DNA from: Falsirhodobacter sp051195255
GTDB lineage: Bacteria > Pseudomonadota > Alphaproteobacteria > Rhodobacterales > Rhodobacteraceae
Length of the DNA stretch: 64,000 nucleotides
Direction of reading: 5' to 3'
NCBI RefSeq assembly: GCF_051195255.1
Contig: NZ_JBNJLK010000001.1
Location: forward strand, 558,001-622,000
Numbering within the stretch: position 1 is the first letter of the stretch; each line of letters opens with the position of its first letter. Below the pieces are notes generated by a model. It was not told where the DNA came from. It searched no databases and saw only the letters and a program-made list of their open reading frames with translations. The position numbers and the translations under genes were made by a program. This document shows, piece by piece, positions 43,559 to 53,079 of the stretch.

Positions 43559-45814
43559 TTACCCGATCTTGCAGGCCGCCATGACGGCCATGTTCAGGAT
43601 GTCGTTGACCGAGGAGGTGGTGGAGCAAAGCTGGATCGGCTTTTCCACGCCCGTCAGGATCGGGCCGATGACCGTGGCCCCCGCCATTTCCTGCATCAGC
43701 TTGACCGAGATGGAGGCCGAATGCCGCGCCGGCACCACGAGGATGTTGGCCGGTCCCGTCAGGCGGCAGAAGGGATAGGCCTTCTGCTGGGACGGGTTCA
43801 GGGCCACGTCCACGGTCATCTCTCCATCATATTCAAAATCGACACCGCGGGCGTCCAGCACCTTTGGTGCTTGCGCGAGCTTTGCCGCGCGTTCCGAGGC
43901 CGGCGATCCGAAGGTGGAGAAGGACACGAAGGCCACCCGCGGCACCAGACCAAGATCGCGGGCCACGCCCGCGGCGCGTTCGGCGATGGTGGCCAGCTCC
44001 TCCGGCTCGGGCCATTCATGGACCAGCGTGTCGGCGATCAGCAGGATCTTTCCCTTGTGCAGCAGCGCCGTGACGCCGACGGCCCCGTCACCGGGTTTCG
44101 CGTCGAAGACGTGGTTGATGGCCGACAGCACATGCGCCGACTTGCGAGTGACACCGGTCACCAGCCCGTCGCCATGCCCATGCGCCAGCATCAACGCCGA
44201 AAAGACGTGACGGTCCCGGCCCACGAGGCGGCGGATGTCATGGCTGTCGAAGCCCTGACGTTGCAGGCGGGCGTAAAGGAAGTCCTTGTAGGCTTCCAGA
44301 TGCGGGCTGTTGGCGGCGTTCACCACCTCCAGCTCCTTCACCGCGTCGGCGAGGCCGGCGGTTTCCAGCTTCTCGGCCACGTCGGCTTCGCGCCCCACGA
44401 CCAGCGCGTGGCCAAGGCCCGCCCGCTGATAGGCCACGGCGGCGCGCAGCACGCGCGGATCGTCCCCTTCGGCGAAGATCATGCGGGCCTGCGCGGCCTT
44501 GGCGCGCGCGTGCACGCCCTGCAGGATGGACGCCGTCGGATCCATCCGCGACTTCAGCGCCAGTTCATAGGCGGCCAGATCTTCGATCGGGCGGCGGGCG
44601 ACGCCCGTGTCCATGCCGGCCTTCGCCACCATCGGCGGCACCACGTGGATCAGGCGCGGGTCGAAGGGCGTCGGGATGATGTAGTCGCGCCCGAACGTCA
44701 GGTCGCGTCCATAGGCGGCGGCAACCTCGTCCGGCACATCCTCGCGCGCGAGTTTCGCCAGCGCCTCGGCGCAGGCGATCTTCATCTCGTCGTTGATGGC
44801 GCGGGCGTGGATGTCCAGCGCGCCGCGGAAGAGGTAGGGGAAGCCGAGGACGTTGTTCACCTGGTTCGGATAATCCGAACGCCCGGTGGCCACGATGGCG
44901 TCCTCACGCACGGCGTGCGCCTCTTCGGGCGTGATCTCGGGATCGGGGTTCGCCATGGCGAAGATCACCGGGTTCGGCGCCATGGACCGCACCATATCGG
45001 GCGTGACCGCGCCCTTGGCCGACACGCCGAGGAACACGTCCGCGCCGTCCATCGCCTCGGCCAGTGTGCGCAGGGACGTGTTGGCAGCGTGGGCCGATTT
45101 CCACTGGTTCATGCCTTCGGTCCGGCCGGCGTAGATCACGCCTTTCGTGTCGCACATGATGCAGTTGTCGTGCCGCGCGCCCATTGACTTCAGCAGTTCC
45201 AGGCAGGCGATGCCCGCCGCCCCCGCGCCGTTCAGCACGATGCGCACATCCTCGATCTTCTTGCCGGAGATGGACAGCGCGTTGATCAATCCGGCGGCGC
45301 AGATCACCGCCGTGCCATGCTGATCGTCATGGAACACGGGGATGTCCATGATCTCCTTCAGGCGCTGCTCGATGATGAAGCATTCGGGAGCCTTGATGTC
45401 TTCAAGGTTGATGCCGCCGAAGGTGGGGCCCATCAGGGACACGGCCTTGATGATCTCGTCCGGGTCTTCGGTGTCCAGTTCGATGTCGATGGCGTTCACG
45501 TCGGCGAAGCGCTTGAACAGCACCGCCTTGCCTTCCATCACCGGTTTAGAGGCCAGCGCGCCGAGGTTGCCCATGCCAAGGATCGCCGTCCCGTTGGAGA
45601 TGACGGCCACCATGTTGCCCTTGACCGTGTAGTCGTAGGCCGTTTCGGGATTGTCCGCGATCGCCTGCACGGGCACCGCCACGCCGGGAGAATAGGCCAG
45701 CGACAGGTCCCGCTGCGTCGCCATCGGGGTCGAGGCCGTGATCTCGTACTTTCCGGGCGTCGGCTCCAGATGGTAGGCAAGCGCTTCTTCGGGTGTGATC
45801 TTGGTCTTGGACAT
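43559..45814 (-). CDS. maeB: NADP-dependent malic enzyme with phosphotransacetylase-like domain
   Basis: A 751-residue two-part enzyme. Residues 1-~420 form the malic enzyme, oxidatively decarboxylating malate to pyruvate; visible are SLAYSPGVAVPVQAI, the metal site VFHDDQHGTAVICAAG and the nucleotide motif VLNGAGAAGIACLELL. Residues ~430-745 form a phosphate acetyl/butyryltransferase-like domain (RMIFAEGDDPRVLRAAVAYQ) that in MaeB is regulatory (acetyl-CoA inhibition) rather than catalytic. The ribosome site is AAAGGGGA. Divergent from mutS across 93 bases. Confidence 0.93.
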   Translation of the reverse strand: MSKTKITPEEALAYHLEPTPGKYEITASTPMATQRDLSLAYSPGVAVPVQAIADNPETAYDYTVKGNMVAVISNGTAILGMGNLGALASKPVMEGKAVLFKRFADVNAIDIELDTEDPDEIIKAVSLMGPTFGGINLEDIKAPECFIIEQRLKEIMDIPVFHDDQHGTAVICAAGLINALSISGKKIEDVRIVLNGAGAAGIACLELLKSMGARHDNCIMCDTKGVIYAGRTEGMNQWKSAHAANTSLRTLAEAMDGADVFLGVSAKGAVTPDMVRSMAPNPVIFAMANPDPEITPEEAHAVREDAIVATGRSDYPNQVNNVLGFPYLFRGALDIHARAINDEMKIACAEALAKLAREDVPDEVAAAYGRDLTFGRDYIIPTPFDPRLIHVVPPMVAKAGMDTGVARRPIEDLAAYELALKSRMDPTASILQGVHARAKAAQARMIFAEGDDPRVLRAAVAYQRAGLGHALVVGREADVAEKLETAGLADAVKELEVVNAANSPHLEAYKDFLYARLQRQGFDSHDIRRLVGRDRHVFSALMLAHGHGDGLVTGVTRKSAHVLSAINHVFDAKPGDGAVGVTALLHKGKILLIADTLVHEWPEPEELATIAERAAGVARDLGLVPRVAFVSFSTFGSPASERAAKLAQAPKVLDARGVDFEYDGEMTVDVALNPSQQKAYPFCRLTGPANILVVPARHSASISVKLMQEMAGATVIGPILTGVEKPIQLCSTTSSVNDILNMAVMAACKIG

Positions 45815-45907
45815 GGCGGGATCCCCTTTCAGCCGTGACCCATAGCGGCCCGCTTGCGTTGCGGCAACCGTTCCGGCGTCGTAAGACGGGCGGCGAAGGA
45901 GAGCGCG

Positions 45908-48505
45908 ATGACCGAACCCACCCCGATGATGGCGCAATATCTGGAGATCAAGGCGCAGCATCCGGCGGCGCTTCTGTTCTATCGCATGGGCGACTTCTAC
46001 GAGATGTTCTTCGACGACGCGGTTCTGGCAGCCGAGGCGCTGGACATCGCCTTGACCAAGCGCGGCAAGCATCTGGGCGAGGACATCGCCATGTGTGGCG
46101 TGCCGGCCCATGCGGCCGAAGGCTATCTGCTGGGCCTGATCCGCAAGGGTTTCCGCGTGGCCATCGCCGAGCAGATGGAGGACCCGGCCGAGGCGAAGAA
46201 GCGCGGCTACAAGTCCGTCGTCCGGCGCGAGGTGGTGCGGCTGGTGACGCCCGGCACCCTGACCGAGGATGCGCTGCTGGAAGCGCGGCGGCACAACTTC
46301 CTTGTGGCCTATGCCCGCATCCGGGACGAAGGCGCGCTGGCCTGGACCGACATCTCCACCGGAGAGTTGCGGGTCATGCCCTGCCCCCTGCCGCGCCTTC
46401 TGCCGGAACTGGCCCGCCTGTCCCCGCGCGAGGTTCTGGTGAGCGACACGCAGGAAGCGGAGCTTTCCGGCCTTCTGGCCGAGGTGGGAGCCGCGGTAAC
46501 GCCCTTGGCGAAATCCAGCTTCGACAGCGCGTCCGCAGAAAGGCGGCTGCGCGAGTTGTGGCAGGTGGGATCGCTGGAAGCGTTCGGGACCTTCGGGCGC
46601 TGCGAGGTGGCGGCCCTGGGCGCGGTGGTCGAGTATCTGGAACTGACCCAGCGCGGGAAGCTGCCCCTTCTGCGTCCGCCGGTGCGCGAGGCGCCGGGTG
46701 CTGCGATGCAGATCGACGCCTCCACCCGCCGCAACCTGGAGATTTCGCAGGCGCTGTCGGGCGGGCGCGAAGGCTCGCTTCTGGCGGCGATCGACCGGAC
46801 GGTGACGGCTCCGGGGGCACGGTTGCTGGAACGGCGTCTGGCGGCGCCCTCCTGCGATCTGGGGACGATCCGGGCGCGGCTGGACGGGGTGCGGTTCCTT
46901 TTGGACGCGCGGTTGCGCGACGGGCTGCGCGACAGCCTGCGCCGGGTGCCCGACATGGACCGGGCCTTGCAGCGGCTAGCGCTGGACCGCGCGGGGCCGC
47001 GCGACATGACCGCGATCCGCACGGGTCTGGAACAGGCGCGCCGCATCGCCCTGCCCGACGCCCCTCCCCATCTGGCCGAGGCGCTGGCCGCGCTGACCGG
47101 CCATGACGATCTGGTGGCGCTGCTGGACCAGGCCCTTGTGGCCGAACCGCCGCTTCTGGCCCGCGACGGGGGCTTCATCGCGGAAGGGTATGACGCCGAA
47201 CTGGACGACACCCGCCGCCTGCGCGACGAAGGGCGCGGCGTCATCGCCCACATGCAGGCCGAATTCATCGACCGCACCGGCGTGCAAAGCCTGAAGATCA
47301 AGCACAACAACGTGCTGGGCTATTTCATCGAGGTGACCTCCACCCATGAGGCCACTCTGCGCGGGGCGGGCTTCATCCACCGGCAGACCACCGCGAACCA
47401 GATCCGTTTCACGACGCTGGAACTGTCGGAGCTGGAGACGCGCATCCTCAACGCCTCCGGCCACGCGATGGAGCTGGAGCGGCGGCATTTTGCGGCTTTG
47501 AGGAATGACATCCTGCGCCACGCGGCAGCCATCGGCACCGCGGCGCGGGCGCTGGCGGTGCTGGACGTCGCGGCGGCGCTGGCCGATCTGGCGGCGTCCG
47601 AGGATTGGGTGGAGCCGAAGATCGACGACAGTCGCGCGTTTCATGTGGAACAGGGCCGCCACCCGGTGGTGGAGCGGGCCCTGCGCCGCAAGGGCGAGGC
47701 GTTCGTCGCCAACGACTGCGCGCTGACGCCGGACGCGACCCCCGCGATCTGGCTGTTGACGGGGCCGAACATGGCGGGGAAGTCGACCTTCCTGCGCCAG
47801 AACGCGCTGATCGCGCTGCTGGCGCAGGCGGGCAGTTTCGTACCGGCCCGGTCGACGCATATCGGCATGGTCAGCCAGTTGTTCAGCCGCGTGGGCGCCG
47901 CCGACGATCTGGCGCGGGGCCGTTCGACCTTCATGGTGGAGATGGTGGAAACCGCCGCCATCCTGAACCAGGCCGACGACCGCGCGCTGGTGATTCTGGA
48001 CGAGATCGGGCGCGGCACGGCGACCTATGACGGGTTGTCCATCGCCTGGGCCACGCTGGAGCATCTGCACGACCAGAACCGCTGCCGCGCCCTGTTTGCG
48101 ACCCATTACCACGAGATGACGGCCCTGTCGGCCAAGCTTTCGGGCGTGGACAATGCCACCGTCACCGTGCGCGAATGGAACGGCGACGTGATCTTCCTGC
48201 ACGAGGTGACGAAGGGCGCGGCCGACCGCTCCTATGGCGTGCAGGTCGCGCGGCTGGCGGGCCTGCCCGCGCCGGTGATCGAGCGGGCGAAGGCCGTGCT
48301 GGAGGCGCTAGAATCGGGCGACCGCGACGGCACCCGCAAGACGGCGCTGATCGACGACCTGCCTTTGTTCCGTGTGCCACCGCCCCCTGCGCCCGCGGCC
48401 CCGAAACCGTCAACCGTGGAAGCGCGCTTGCGCGAGGTGCATCCCGACGAGATGACGCCGATGGAGGCGCTGCGCCTGCTGTACGACCTGCGCGGGATGC
48501 TGTGA
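45908..48505 (+). CDS. mutS: DNA mismatch repair protein MutS
   Basis: An 865-residue mismatch sensor that acts with MutL. The mismatch-binding Phe-x-Glu lies in FYRMGDFYEMFFDDA near residue 30. Connector, lever and clamp domains follow. The ATPase has Walker A TGPNMAGKSTFLRQNA near 615, Walker B LVILDEIGRGTATYDG, and FATHYHEM. The C-terminal tail has VEARLREVHPDEMTPMEALR. The start at 45908 has GAAGGAGA upstream; an ATG at 45854 lies in non-conserved sequence. It ends exactly one base before the end of the convergent hemW. Confidence 0.95.
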   Translation: MTEPTPMMAQYLEIKAQHPAALLFYRMGDFYEMFFDDAVLAAEALDIALTKRGKHLGEDIAMCGVPAHAAEGYLLGLIRKGFRVAIAEQMEDPAEAKKRGYKSVVRREVVRLVTPGTLTEDALLEARRHNFLVAYARIRDEGALAWTDISTGELRVMPCPLPRLLPELARLSPREVLVSDTQEAELSGLLAEVGAAVTPLAKSSFDSASAERRLRELWQVGSLEAFGTFGRCEVAALGAVVEYLELTQRGKLPLLRPPVREAPGAAMQIDASTRRNLEISQALSGGREGSLLAAIDRTVTAPGARLLERRLAAPSCDLGTIRARLDGVRFLLDARLRDGLRDSLRRVPDMDRALQRLALDRAGPRDMTAIRTGLEQARRIALPDAPPHLAEALAALTGHDDLVALLDQALVAEPPLLARDGGFIAEGYDAELDDTRRLRDEGRGVIAHMQAEFIDRTGVQSLKIKHNNVLGYFIEVTSTHEATLRGAGFIHRQTTANQIRFTTLELSELETRILNASGHAMELERRHFAALRNDILRHAAAIGTAARALAVLDVAAALADLAASEDWVEPKIDDSRAFHVEQGRHPVVERALRRKGEAFVANDCALTPDATPAIWLLTGPNMAGKSTFLRQNALIALLAQAGSFVPARSTHIGMVSQLFSRVGAADDLARGRSTFMVEMVETAAILNQADDRALVILDEIGRGTATYDGLSIAWATLEHLHDQNRCRALFATHYHEMTALSAKLSGVDNATVTVREWNGDVIFLHEVTKGAADRSYGVQVARLAGLPAPVIERAKAVLEALESGDRDGTRKTALIDDLPLFRVPPPPAPAAPKPSTVEARLREVHPDEMTPMEALRLLYDLRGML

Positions 48506-49657
48506 TCAGGCGGCCAGCGCGGTGATGACCGCGTTCAGCACGACCCGCCCCTGCGGGGTCGCGCGCAGGCGCTCGCCCTCCAGCGCCACCATGCCAAGGT
48601 CCAGCATGTCGGTCAGCCCCCGTTCGCTGATCGCCTTGGGTGCCAGCGCGCGCAGACGGGTCAGGTCCAGGCCTTCGCGCAGGCGCAGCCCCATGATCAG
48701 GTATTCGTCCGCCATCTCGGACGGGGGCACCGCCTCGCGCGGCTCCTCCCCCCGCCCCGCCTCGGCGGCGGCGAGCCAGGCGGCCGGCATCCGCTGCGCC
48801 ACCGTGGCCCAGCGGATGCTGTCCAGCGTCAGGCGGCCATGCGCGCCGGGGCCGATGCCGGCGTAATCGCCGCCCTGCCAGTAGATGCGGTTGTGGCGGC
48901 TCTCGGCCCCGTCGCGGGCGTGGTTCGAGATCTCGTAGGCGGGCATGCCATGGGCTTCGCATACCTCCTGCGTCAGGGCGTACATGTCGGCCCCCAGGTC
49001 GTCCGAAGGCAGACCCTTCAACCCGCCCCGCGCTAAACGATCGCCAAAGGCGGTCCCGTCCTCGATCGTCAGCTGGTACATCGACAGGTGGTCCACGGCC
49101 ATGGACAGCGCCTCGCGCAGCTCCGCCTCCCACTGAGGGAGGGTCTGGTCCTGACGGGCGTAGATGAGGTCGAAGCTGACGCGATCAAAAGTGGCGCGGG
49201 CGATGTCGAAGGCGGCCCGCGCCTCGGCCACGGAATGCAGGCGGCCCAGACGCCGCAGGTCGGCGTCGTTCAGCGCCTGCACCCCCATGGAGATGCGGTT
49301 GACCCCGCCTTCGGCATAGGCGCGGAAACGTCCCGCCTCCACCGAACCGGGATTGGCCTCCAGCGTCACCTCAAGATCGTTGGCGATGTTCCATGTGGAG
49401 CGCACGCGATCCAGGATCGCGTGGACGACCTCCGGATCCATCAGCGACGGGGTGCCCCCGCCGAAAAAGACCGTGTTCAGCACGCGGCCGGACGTTTCGC
49501 GACCCACACGGTCGATCTCGGCCAGATAGGCCGCCTGCCAGCGGGACTGGTCGATGCGGGTGGCCACATGGCTGTTGAAGTCGCAATACGGGCATTTCGA
49601 CTGGCAGAACGGCCAGTGCAGGTACAGCCCGAACCCGCCGTTCCGCCAGTCTTCCAT
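48506..49657 (-). CDS. hemW: Heme chaperone HemW (radical SAM, formerly HemN-like)
   Basis: A 383-residue radical-SAM protein. The 4Fe-4S site is C18-x3-C22-x2-C25 in HWPFCQSKCPYCDFN, followed by VFFGGGTPSLM near residue 65 and the C-terminal HemN_C domain (YLIMGLRLREGLDLTRLRAL). Length and the lack of the extra N-terminal part of true HemN favour HemW, which delivers heme to target proteins. It starts 5 bases after the end of the RidA gene and probably shares a transcript with rph-rdgB-RidA. Confidence 0.92.
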   Translation of the reverse strand: MEDWRNGGFGLYLHWPFCQSKCPYCDFNSHVATRIDQSRWQAAYLAEIDRVGRETSGRVLNTVFFGGGTPSLMDPEVVHAILDRVRSTWNIANDLEVTLEANPGSVEAGRFRAYAEGGVNRISMGVQALNDADLRRLGRLHSVAEARAAFDIARATFDRVSFDLIYARQDQTLPQWEAELREALSMAVDHLSMYQLTIEDGTAFGDRLARGGLKGLPSDDLGADMYALTQEVCEAHGMPAYEISNHARDGAESRHNRIYWQGGDYAGIGPGAHGRLTLDSIRWATVAQRMPAAWLAAAEAGRGEEPREAVPPSEMADEYLIMGLRLREGLDLTRLRALAPKAISERGLTDMLDLGMVALEGERLRATPQGRVVLNAVITALAA

Positions 49658-49662
49658 GTTCC

Positions 49663-50043
49663 TCAGCCCTTCAGCCCGGTGACTTCAATTTCCACCAGCA
49701 TCTCGGGGCGGATCAGGCCCGCGACGACCATGGTGGCCGCCGGGCGGATGTCGGCGAACACCTCGCCCAAAGCGGGCACAAGGTCATCGACCAGTGCGGC
49801 GTCGGTGACGGTGTATTGCACGCGCACCACGTCCGTCATGGCGAAACCGCCTTCGGCCAGCGCCTTGGCGATGGTGGCAAAGCAGTTGCGCGCCTGATCG
49901 GCGATGCCTTCCGGCATTGTGCCGTCTGCGCCGTAACCGGTGGTGCCGGACACGAAGCACCAGTCCCCTTTCACAACAGCGCGGGAATAGCCCATCTTCG
50001 ATTCGAACGGCGAGCCGGAGGAGATCAGCTTCACGAGAAACAT
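49663..50043 (-). CDS. RidA (YjgF/UK114) family protein
   Basis: A 126-residue trimeric-barrel protein. It has FESKMGYSRAVVKGDWCFVS, ARNCFATIAKALAEGGFAM and a C-terminal AATMVVAGLIRPEMLVEIEV segment in which the substrate-binding Arg of RidA is replaced or shifted (AGLIRPE). RidA deaminates reactive enamine/imine intermediates such as those from IlvA; subfamily members may differ. Its start overlaps the rdgB stop by 13 bases. Confidence 0.87.
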   Translation of the reverse strand: MFLVKLISSGSPFESKMGYSRAVVKGDWCFVSGTTGYGADGTMPEGIADQARNCFATIAKALAEGGFAMTDVVRVQYTVTDAALVDDLVPALGEVFADIRPAATMVVAGLIRPEMLVEIEVTGLKG

Positions 50044-50639
50044 CCTTTGACGAGCTTGCGGAACGCGTCCGCGCGGTGGGAGATGTCGTTCTTCTGCGCG
50101 GCCGACATTTCACCCAATGTGGTGTCGAAGCCGTCCGGTTGGAAGATGGGGTCGTAGCCGTGGCCTTGCGCGCCGCGCATCGGCCAGACGACCTGCCCGT
50201 CCAGACGGCCGACGAACACCTCGTCATGGCCGTCGGGCCAGGCCAGCACCAGCGTGGCGTTGAACTGGGCGGTGCGGGGGAACGGGGCGTCGATGGCTTC
50301 CAGCTTTTCCCACGTTTTCGTCATGGCCATGACGAAATCGCGGCCGTTCGGGGTTTCGGCCCAGTCGGCGGTGTAGACGCCCGGCGCGCCGTCCAGCGCG
50401 TTGATGGTGATGCCGCTGTCATCGGCCAACGCGGGCAGGCCCGTGGCCTTGGCCGCTGCATGGGCCTTGATGCGTGCATTGCCGACGAAGGTGGTTTCCG
50501 TTTCGTCTGGATCGGGCAGATTGTGGTCGGCGTTGCTTTCGACGGTGATGCCGTATGGGGCCAGCAGGGCGCGCATTTCCTCCAGCTTGCCCTTGTTGCC
50601 GGTCGCGAACAGGATGCGGTCGCCTTCGAACGCCCTCAT
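50031..50639 (-). CDS. rdgB: Non-canonical purine NTP pyrophosphatase RdgB/HAM1
   Basis: A 202-residue enzyme that hydrolyses dITP, ITP and XTP to prevent their incorporation into nucleic acids. Signatures are ILFATGNKGKLEEMRALL at the N-terminus, ALADDSGITINALDGAPGVY near 70 and GHGYDPIFQPDG near 155. The start overlaps the rph stop by 4 bases (ATGA), an rph-rdgB coupling that is widespread in Alphaproteobacteria. Confidence 0.94.
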   Translation of the reverse strand: MRAFEGDRILFATGNKGKLEEMRALLAPYGITVESNADHNLPDPDETETTFVGNARIKAHAAAKATGLPALADDSGITINALDGAPGVYTADWAETPNGRDFVMAMTKTWEKLEAIDAPFPRTAQFNATLVLAWPDGHDEVFVGRLDGQVVWPMRGAQGHGYDPIFQPDGFDTTLGEMSAAQKNDISHRADAFRKLVKGCFS

Positions 50640-51349
50640 GCGACGGCGGCCTTCTGTGCCGCGACCAGGCCCTCGACGCCCAGTTCGGCCAGATCCAGCA
50701 GTTCGATCATCTCGGCGCGCGAGAAGGTGGCGCCTTCGGCCGACATCTGCACCTCGATCAGGCGCTTCGATCCGGTCAGGATGAAGTTGCCGTCGGTGCC
50801 GGCGGTCGAATCCTCGGCATAGTCCAGATCCAGCACCGGCTGGCCGGCATAGATGCCGCAGGACACGGCCGCCACGTGGTCGATGATCGGGTCGGACACG
50901 ATCACGCCCGTTTTCAGCAGCTTGTTCACGGCCAGACGCAGGGCCACCCAGCCCCCGGTGATGGACGCGCAGCGGGTGCCGCCATCCGCCTGAATCACGT
51001 CGCAGTCGATGGTGATCTGGCGTTCGCCCAGGGCGCTGCGATCCACGCCCGCGCGCAGCGAACGGCCGATCAGGCGCTGGATTTCCTGCGTGCGGCCGGA
51101 TTGCTTGCCGGCCGCCGCCTCGCGCCGCGTGCGGGTGTTCGTGGCGCGGGGCAGCATGCCGTATTCGGCCGTGACCCAGCCCAGACCGGTGTTGCGCAGG
51201 AAGGACGGGGGCTTCTCCTCAATCGAGGCGGTGCAAAGGACGTGCGTGTCGCCCATCTTGATCAGGCAGGAGCCTTCGGCATGTTTGGTCACGCCGGTCT
51301 CGATGACCACGTCGCGCATTTGGTTCAGGGAACGGCCGGAGGGACGCAT
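50636..51349 (-). CDS. rph: Ribonuclease PH
   Basis: A 237-residue phosphorolytic 3'-exoribonuclease that trims tRNA 3' ends. It starts MRPSGRSLNQMRDVVIETGV and contains VTAEYGMLPRATNTRTRRE, the phosphate site GRTQEIQRLIGRSLRA and CDVIQADGGTRCASITGG. A strong AAAGGAG ribosome site precedes the ATG. Divergent from hrcA. Confidence 0.95.
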   Translation of the reverse strand: MRPSGRSLNQMRDVVIETGVTKHAEGSCLIKMGDTHVLCTASIEEKPPSFLRNTGLGWVTAEYGMLPRATNTRTRREAAAGKQSGRTQEIQRLIGRSLRAGVDRSALGERQITIDCDVIQADGGTRCASITGGWVALRLAVNKLLKTGVIVSDPIIDHVAAVSCGIYAGQPVLDLDYAEDSTAGTDGNFILTGSKRLIEVQMSAEGATFSRAEMIELLDLAELGVEGLVAAQKAAVA

Positions 51350-51410
51350 GGAAAGCTCCTTTGCTGGATGGCGCCAGATACCGCCCGGACGGCCTTTTTT
51401 GCAAGCCGGA

Positions 51411-51439
51411 TTGACGTTTCGGGCCGCGAACTCCTACAT
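51411..51439 (+). promoter_or_regulatory. Predicted hrcA promoter, TTGACG-N17-CTACAT
   Basis: A -35 element TTGACG (51411-51416) and a -10 element CTACAT (51434-51439) are separated by exactly 17 bases. Transcription should start near 51446, i.e. at the hrcA ATG (51447). No CIRCE repeat (TTAGCACTC-N9-GAGTGCTAA) is present in this gap. Confidence 0.55.
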
Positions 51440-51446
51440 CAGGGGA

Positions 51447-52505
51447 ATGGTCGACACATCAAAACTTCTTGCCGATATGAACGACCGCTCGCGCGAGGTG
51501 TTTCGCCGCGTGGTCGAAGGCTATCTCGACAGCGGCGAACCGGTGGGATCGCGCACCCTGACGCGTGTCATGAACGAGAAGATCAGCGCGGCCACGGTGC
51601 GCAACGTCATGCAGGATCTGGAGCATCTGGGTCTGCTGGACAGCCCCCACATTTCGGCCGGGCGGGTGCCGACGCATCTGGGGCTACGGATGTTCGTGGA
51701 CGGGCTGCTGGAAGTGGGCACCGTGTCGGCCGCGGACCGCGAACGGATCGACGCCAGCGGCGAGGAAGCGGACGTGGCCACGCTGCTGGACCGCGTGGGC
51801 AAGACGCTTTCGGGCGTCACGCGCGGCGCGAGCCTGGTGCTGGCGCCGAAGCACGAGGCCCCCATCCGCCATATAGAATTCGTGAGCCTTGGCGCGGATC
51901 GCGCGCTGGTCGTGCTGGTGCTGGCCGACGGGCAGGTTGAGAATCGCGTTTTCACCCCCCCGCCCGGTCAGACCGCCTCCTCCATGCGGGAAGCGGCGAA
52001 TTTCCTGAACGCGCTTGCGGGGGGGCGGACCTTGTCCGAACTTCGCCAAAGCGTCGTGCAGGACATGAGACAGCGGCGGCGGGAGATCGACACGCTGGCG
52101 CAGGCGCTGGTCGATGCCGGTCTTGCCTTGTGGGAGAACGCGGGCGAGCCGTCGGAGCGGCTGATCGTGCGCGGCCAGGCCAACCTTCTGGAAAACGACG
52201 CGCAGGATCTGGAACGCATCCGCAGCCTGTTCGAGGATCTGGAGATGAAGCGCGACATCGCCGAATACCTGCATCTGGCGGAGGTCGGCGATGGTGTGCG
52301 TATTTTTATCGGCTCCGAGAACAAGCTTTTCTCACTTTCGGGTTCCTCTCTGGTGGTGTCTCCCTATATGAACGCCGATCGTAAGATCATTGGTGCGGTG
52401 GGGGTCATCGGACCGACGCGTCTCAACTACGGACGCATCGTGCCGATTGTCGATTACACGGCCCAACTGGTCGGGCGCCTCGTCACGCAACGGGGAAAAG
52501 GATGA
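51447..52505 (+). CDS. hrcA: Heat-inducible transcription repressor HrcA
   Basis: A 352-residue repressor of heat-shock chaperone genes, which binds CIRCE operators and is stabilised by GroEL. The N-terminal winged helix has SREVFRRVVEGYLDSGEPVG and SAATVRNVMQDLEHLGLLDS. The central GAF-like region and the end (VSPYMNADRKIIGAVGVIGP, then RLNYGRIVPIVDYTAQLVGR) are typical. The GGGG before the ATG is only two bases away, so either the transcript is leaderless or translation starts at the ATG at 51477. Co-directional with grpE, 4 bases apart. Confidence 0.94.
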   Translation: MVDTSKLLADMNDRSREVFRRVVEGYLDSGEPVGSRTLTRVMNEKISAATVRNVMQDLEHLGLLDSPHISAGRVPTHLGLRMFVDGLLEVGTVSAADRERIDASGEEADVATLLDRVGKTLSGVTRGASLVLAPKHEAPIRHIEFVSLGADRALVVLVLADGQVENRVFTPPPGQTASSMREAANFLNALAGGRTLSELRQSVVQDMRQRRREIDTLAQALVDAGLALWENAGEPSERLIVRGQANLLENDAQDLERIRSLFEDLEMKRDIAEYLHLAEVGDGVRIFIGSENKLFSLSGSSLVVSPYMNADRKIIGAVGVIGPTRLNYGRIVPIVDYTAQLVGRLVTQRGKG

Positions 52506-52509
52506 AAAG

Positions 52510-53046
52510 ATGACGGACGAACACAAAGACGACCTGATCGACAACGCCGAAGCCATGGACATGGAGGTTTCGGATCGCAACGAGCTGGACGCCCTGCGGG
52601 CCGAGCGGGATGAATACCGCGACCGCTTCATGCGCGCGCTGGCGGATGCCGAGAACGCGCGCAAGCGGGCCGACCGGGACCGGCGCGAGGCCGAGAACTA
52701 TGGCGGGACACGGCTGGCACGCGATCTGCTGCCGGTGCATGACAACCTGCGTCGCGCGCTGGAAGCGGCCTCGGAGGAACAGCGCGCGGTCGCCGCGGCC
52801 TTGTTCGACGGTGTGGAACTGACCATGCGCGAGCTGCTGAACGTCATGGACAAGCATGGCGTGAAGGCGATCTCGCCGAAGGTCGGGGATGTGTTCGATC
52901 CGCAAAGCCACGAGGCGATGTTCGAGGCGCCCGTTCCCGGAACTGTGGCCGGTCAGATCATCCAGGTGATGACCGAAGGCTTCATGATCCACGACCGCCT
53001 GCTGCGTCCTGCCCAGGTCGGCGTTTCCTCCACCCCCGCGTCCTGA
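52510..53046 (+). CDS. grpE: GrpE nucleotide exchange factor
   Basis: A 178-residue co-chaperone that releases ADP from DnaK. It has the long N-terminal coiled coil (RNELDALRAERDEYRDRFMR, then ADAENARKRADRDRREAENY), the hinge FARDLLPVHDNLRRAL-like segment and a beta domain with VFDPQSHEAMFEAPV and GFMIHDRLLRPAQVGVS. It forms an operon with hrcA and ends 3 bases before a strong terminator. Confidence 0.95.
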   Translation: MTDEHKDDLIDNAEAMDMEVSDRNELDALRAERDEYRDRFMRALADAENARKRADRDRREAENYGGTRLARDLLPVHDNLRRALEAASEEQRAVAAALFDGVELTMRELLNVMDKHGVKAISPKVGDVFDPQSHEAMFEAPVPGTVAGQIIQVMTEGFMIHDRLLRPAQVGVSSTPAS

Positions 53047-53049
53047 ATG

Positions 53050-53079
53050 AAACCGCCGCGCCGTAGGGCGCGGCGGTTT
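53050..53079. terminator. Strong hairpin between grpE and parB
   Basis: A perfect 13-bp stem (53050-53062 with 53067-53079) with a GTAG loop; A-run on the left arm base and T-run on the right, so it can serve both the hrcA-grpE operon and the convergent parA-parB operon. The parB stop codon begins within its last bases. Confidence 0.82.

Noticed and set aside
51350..51446. CIRCE element upstream of hrcA
   Set aside because: No TTAGCACTC/GAGTGCTAA arms were found in the gap.
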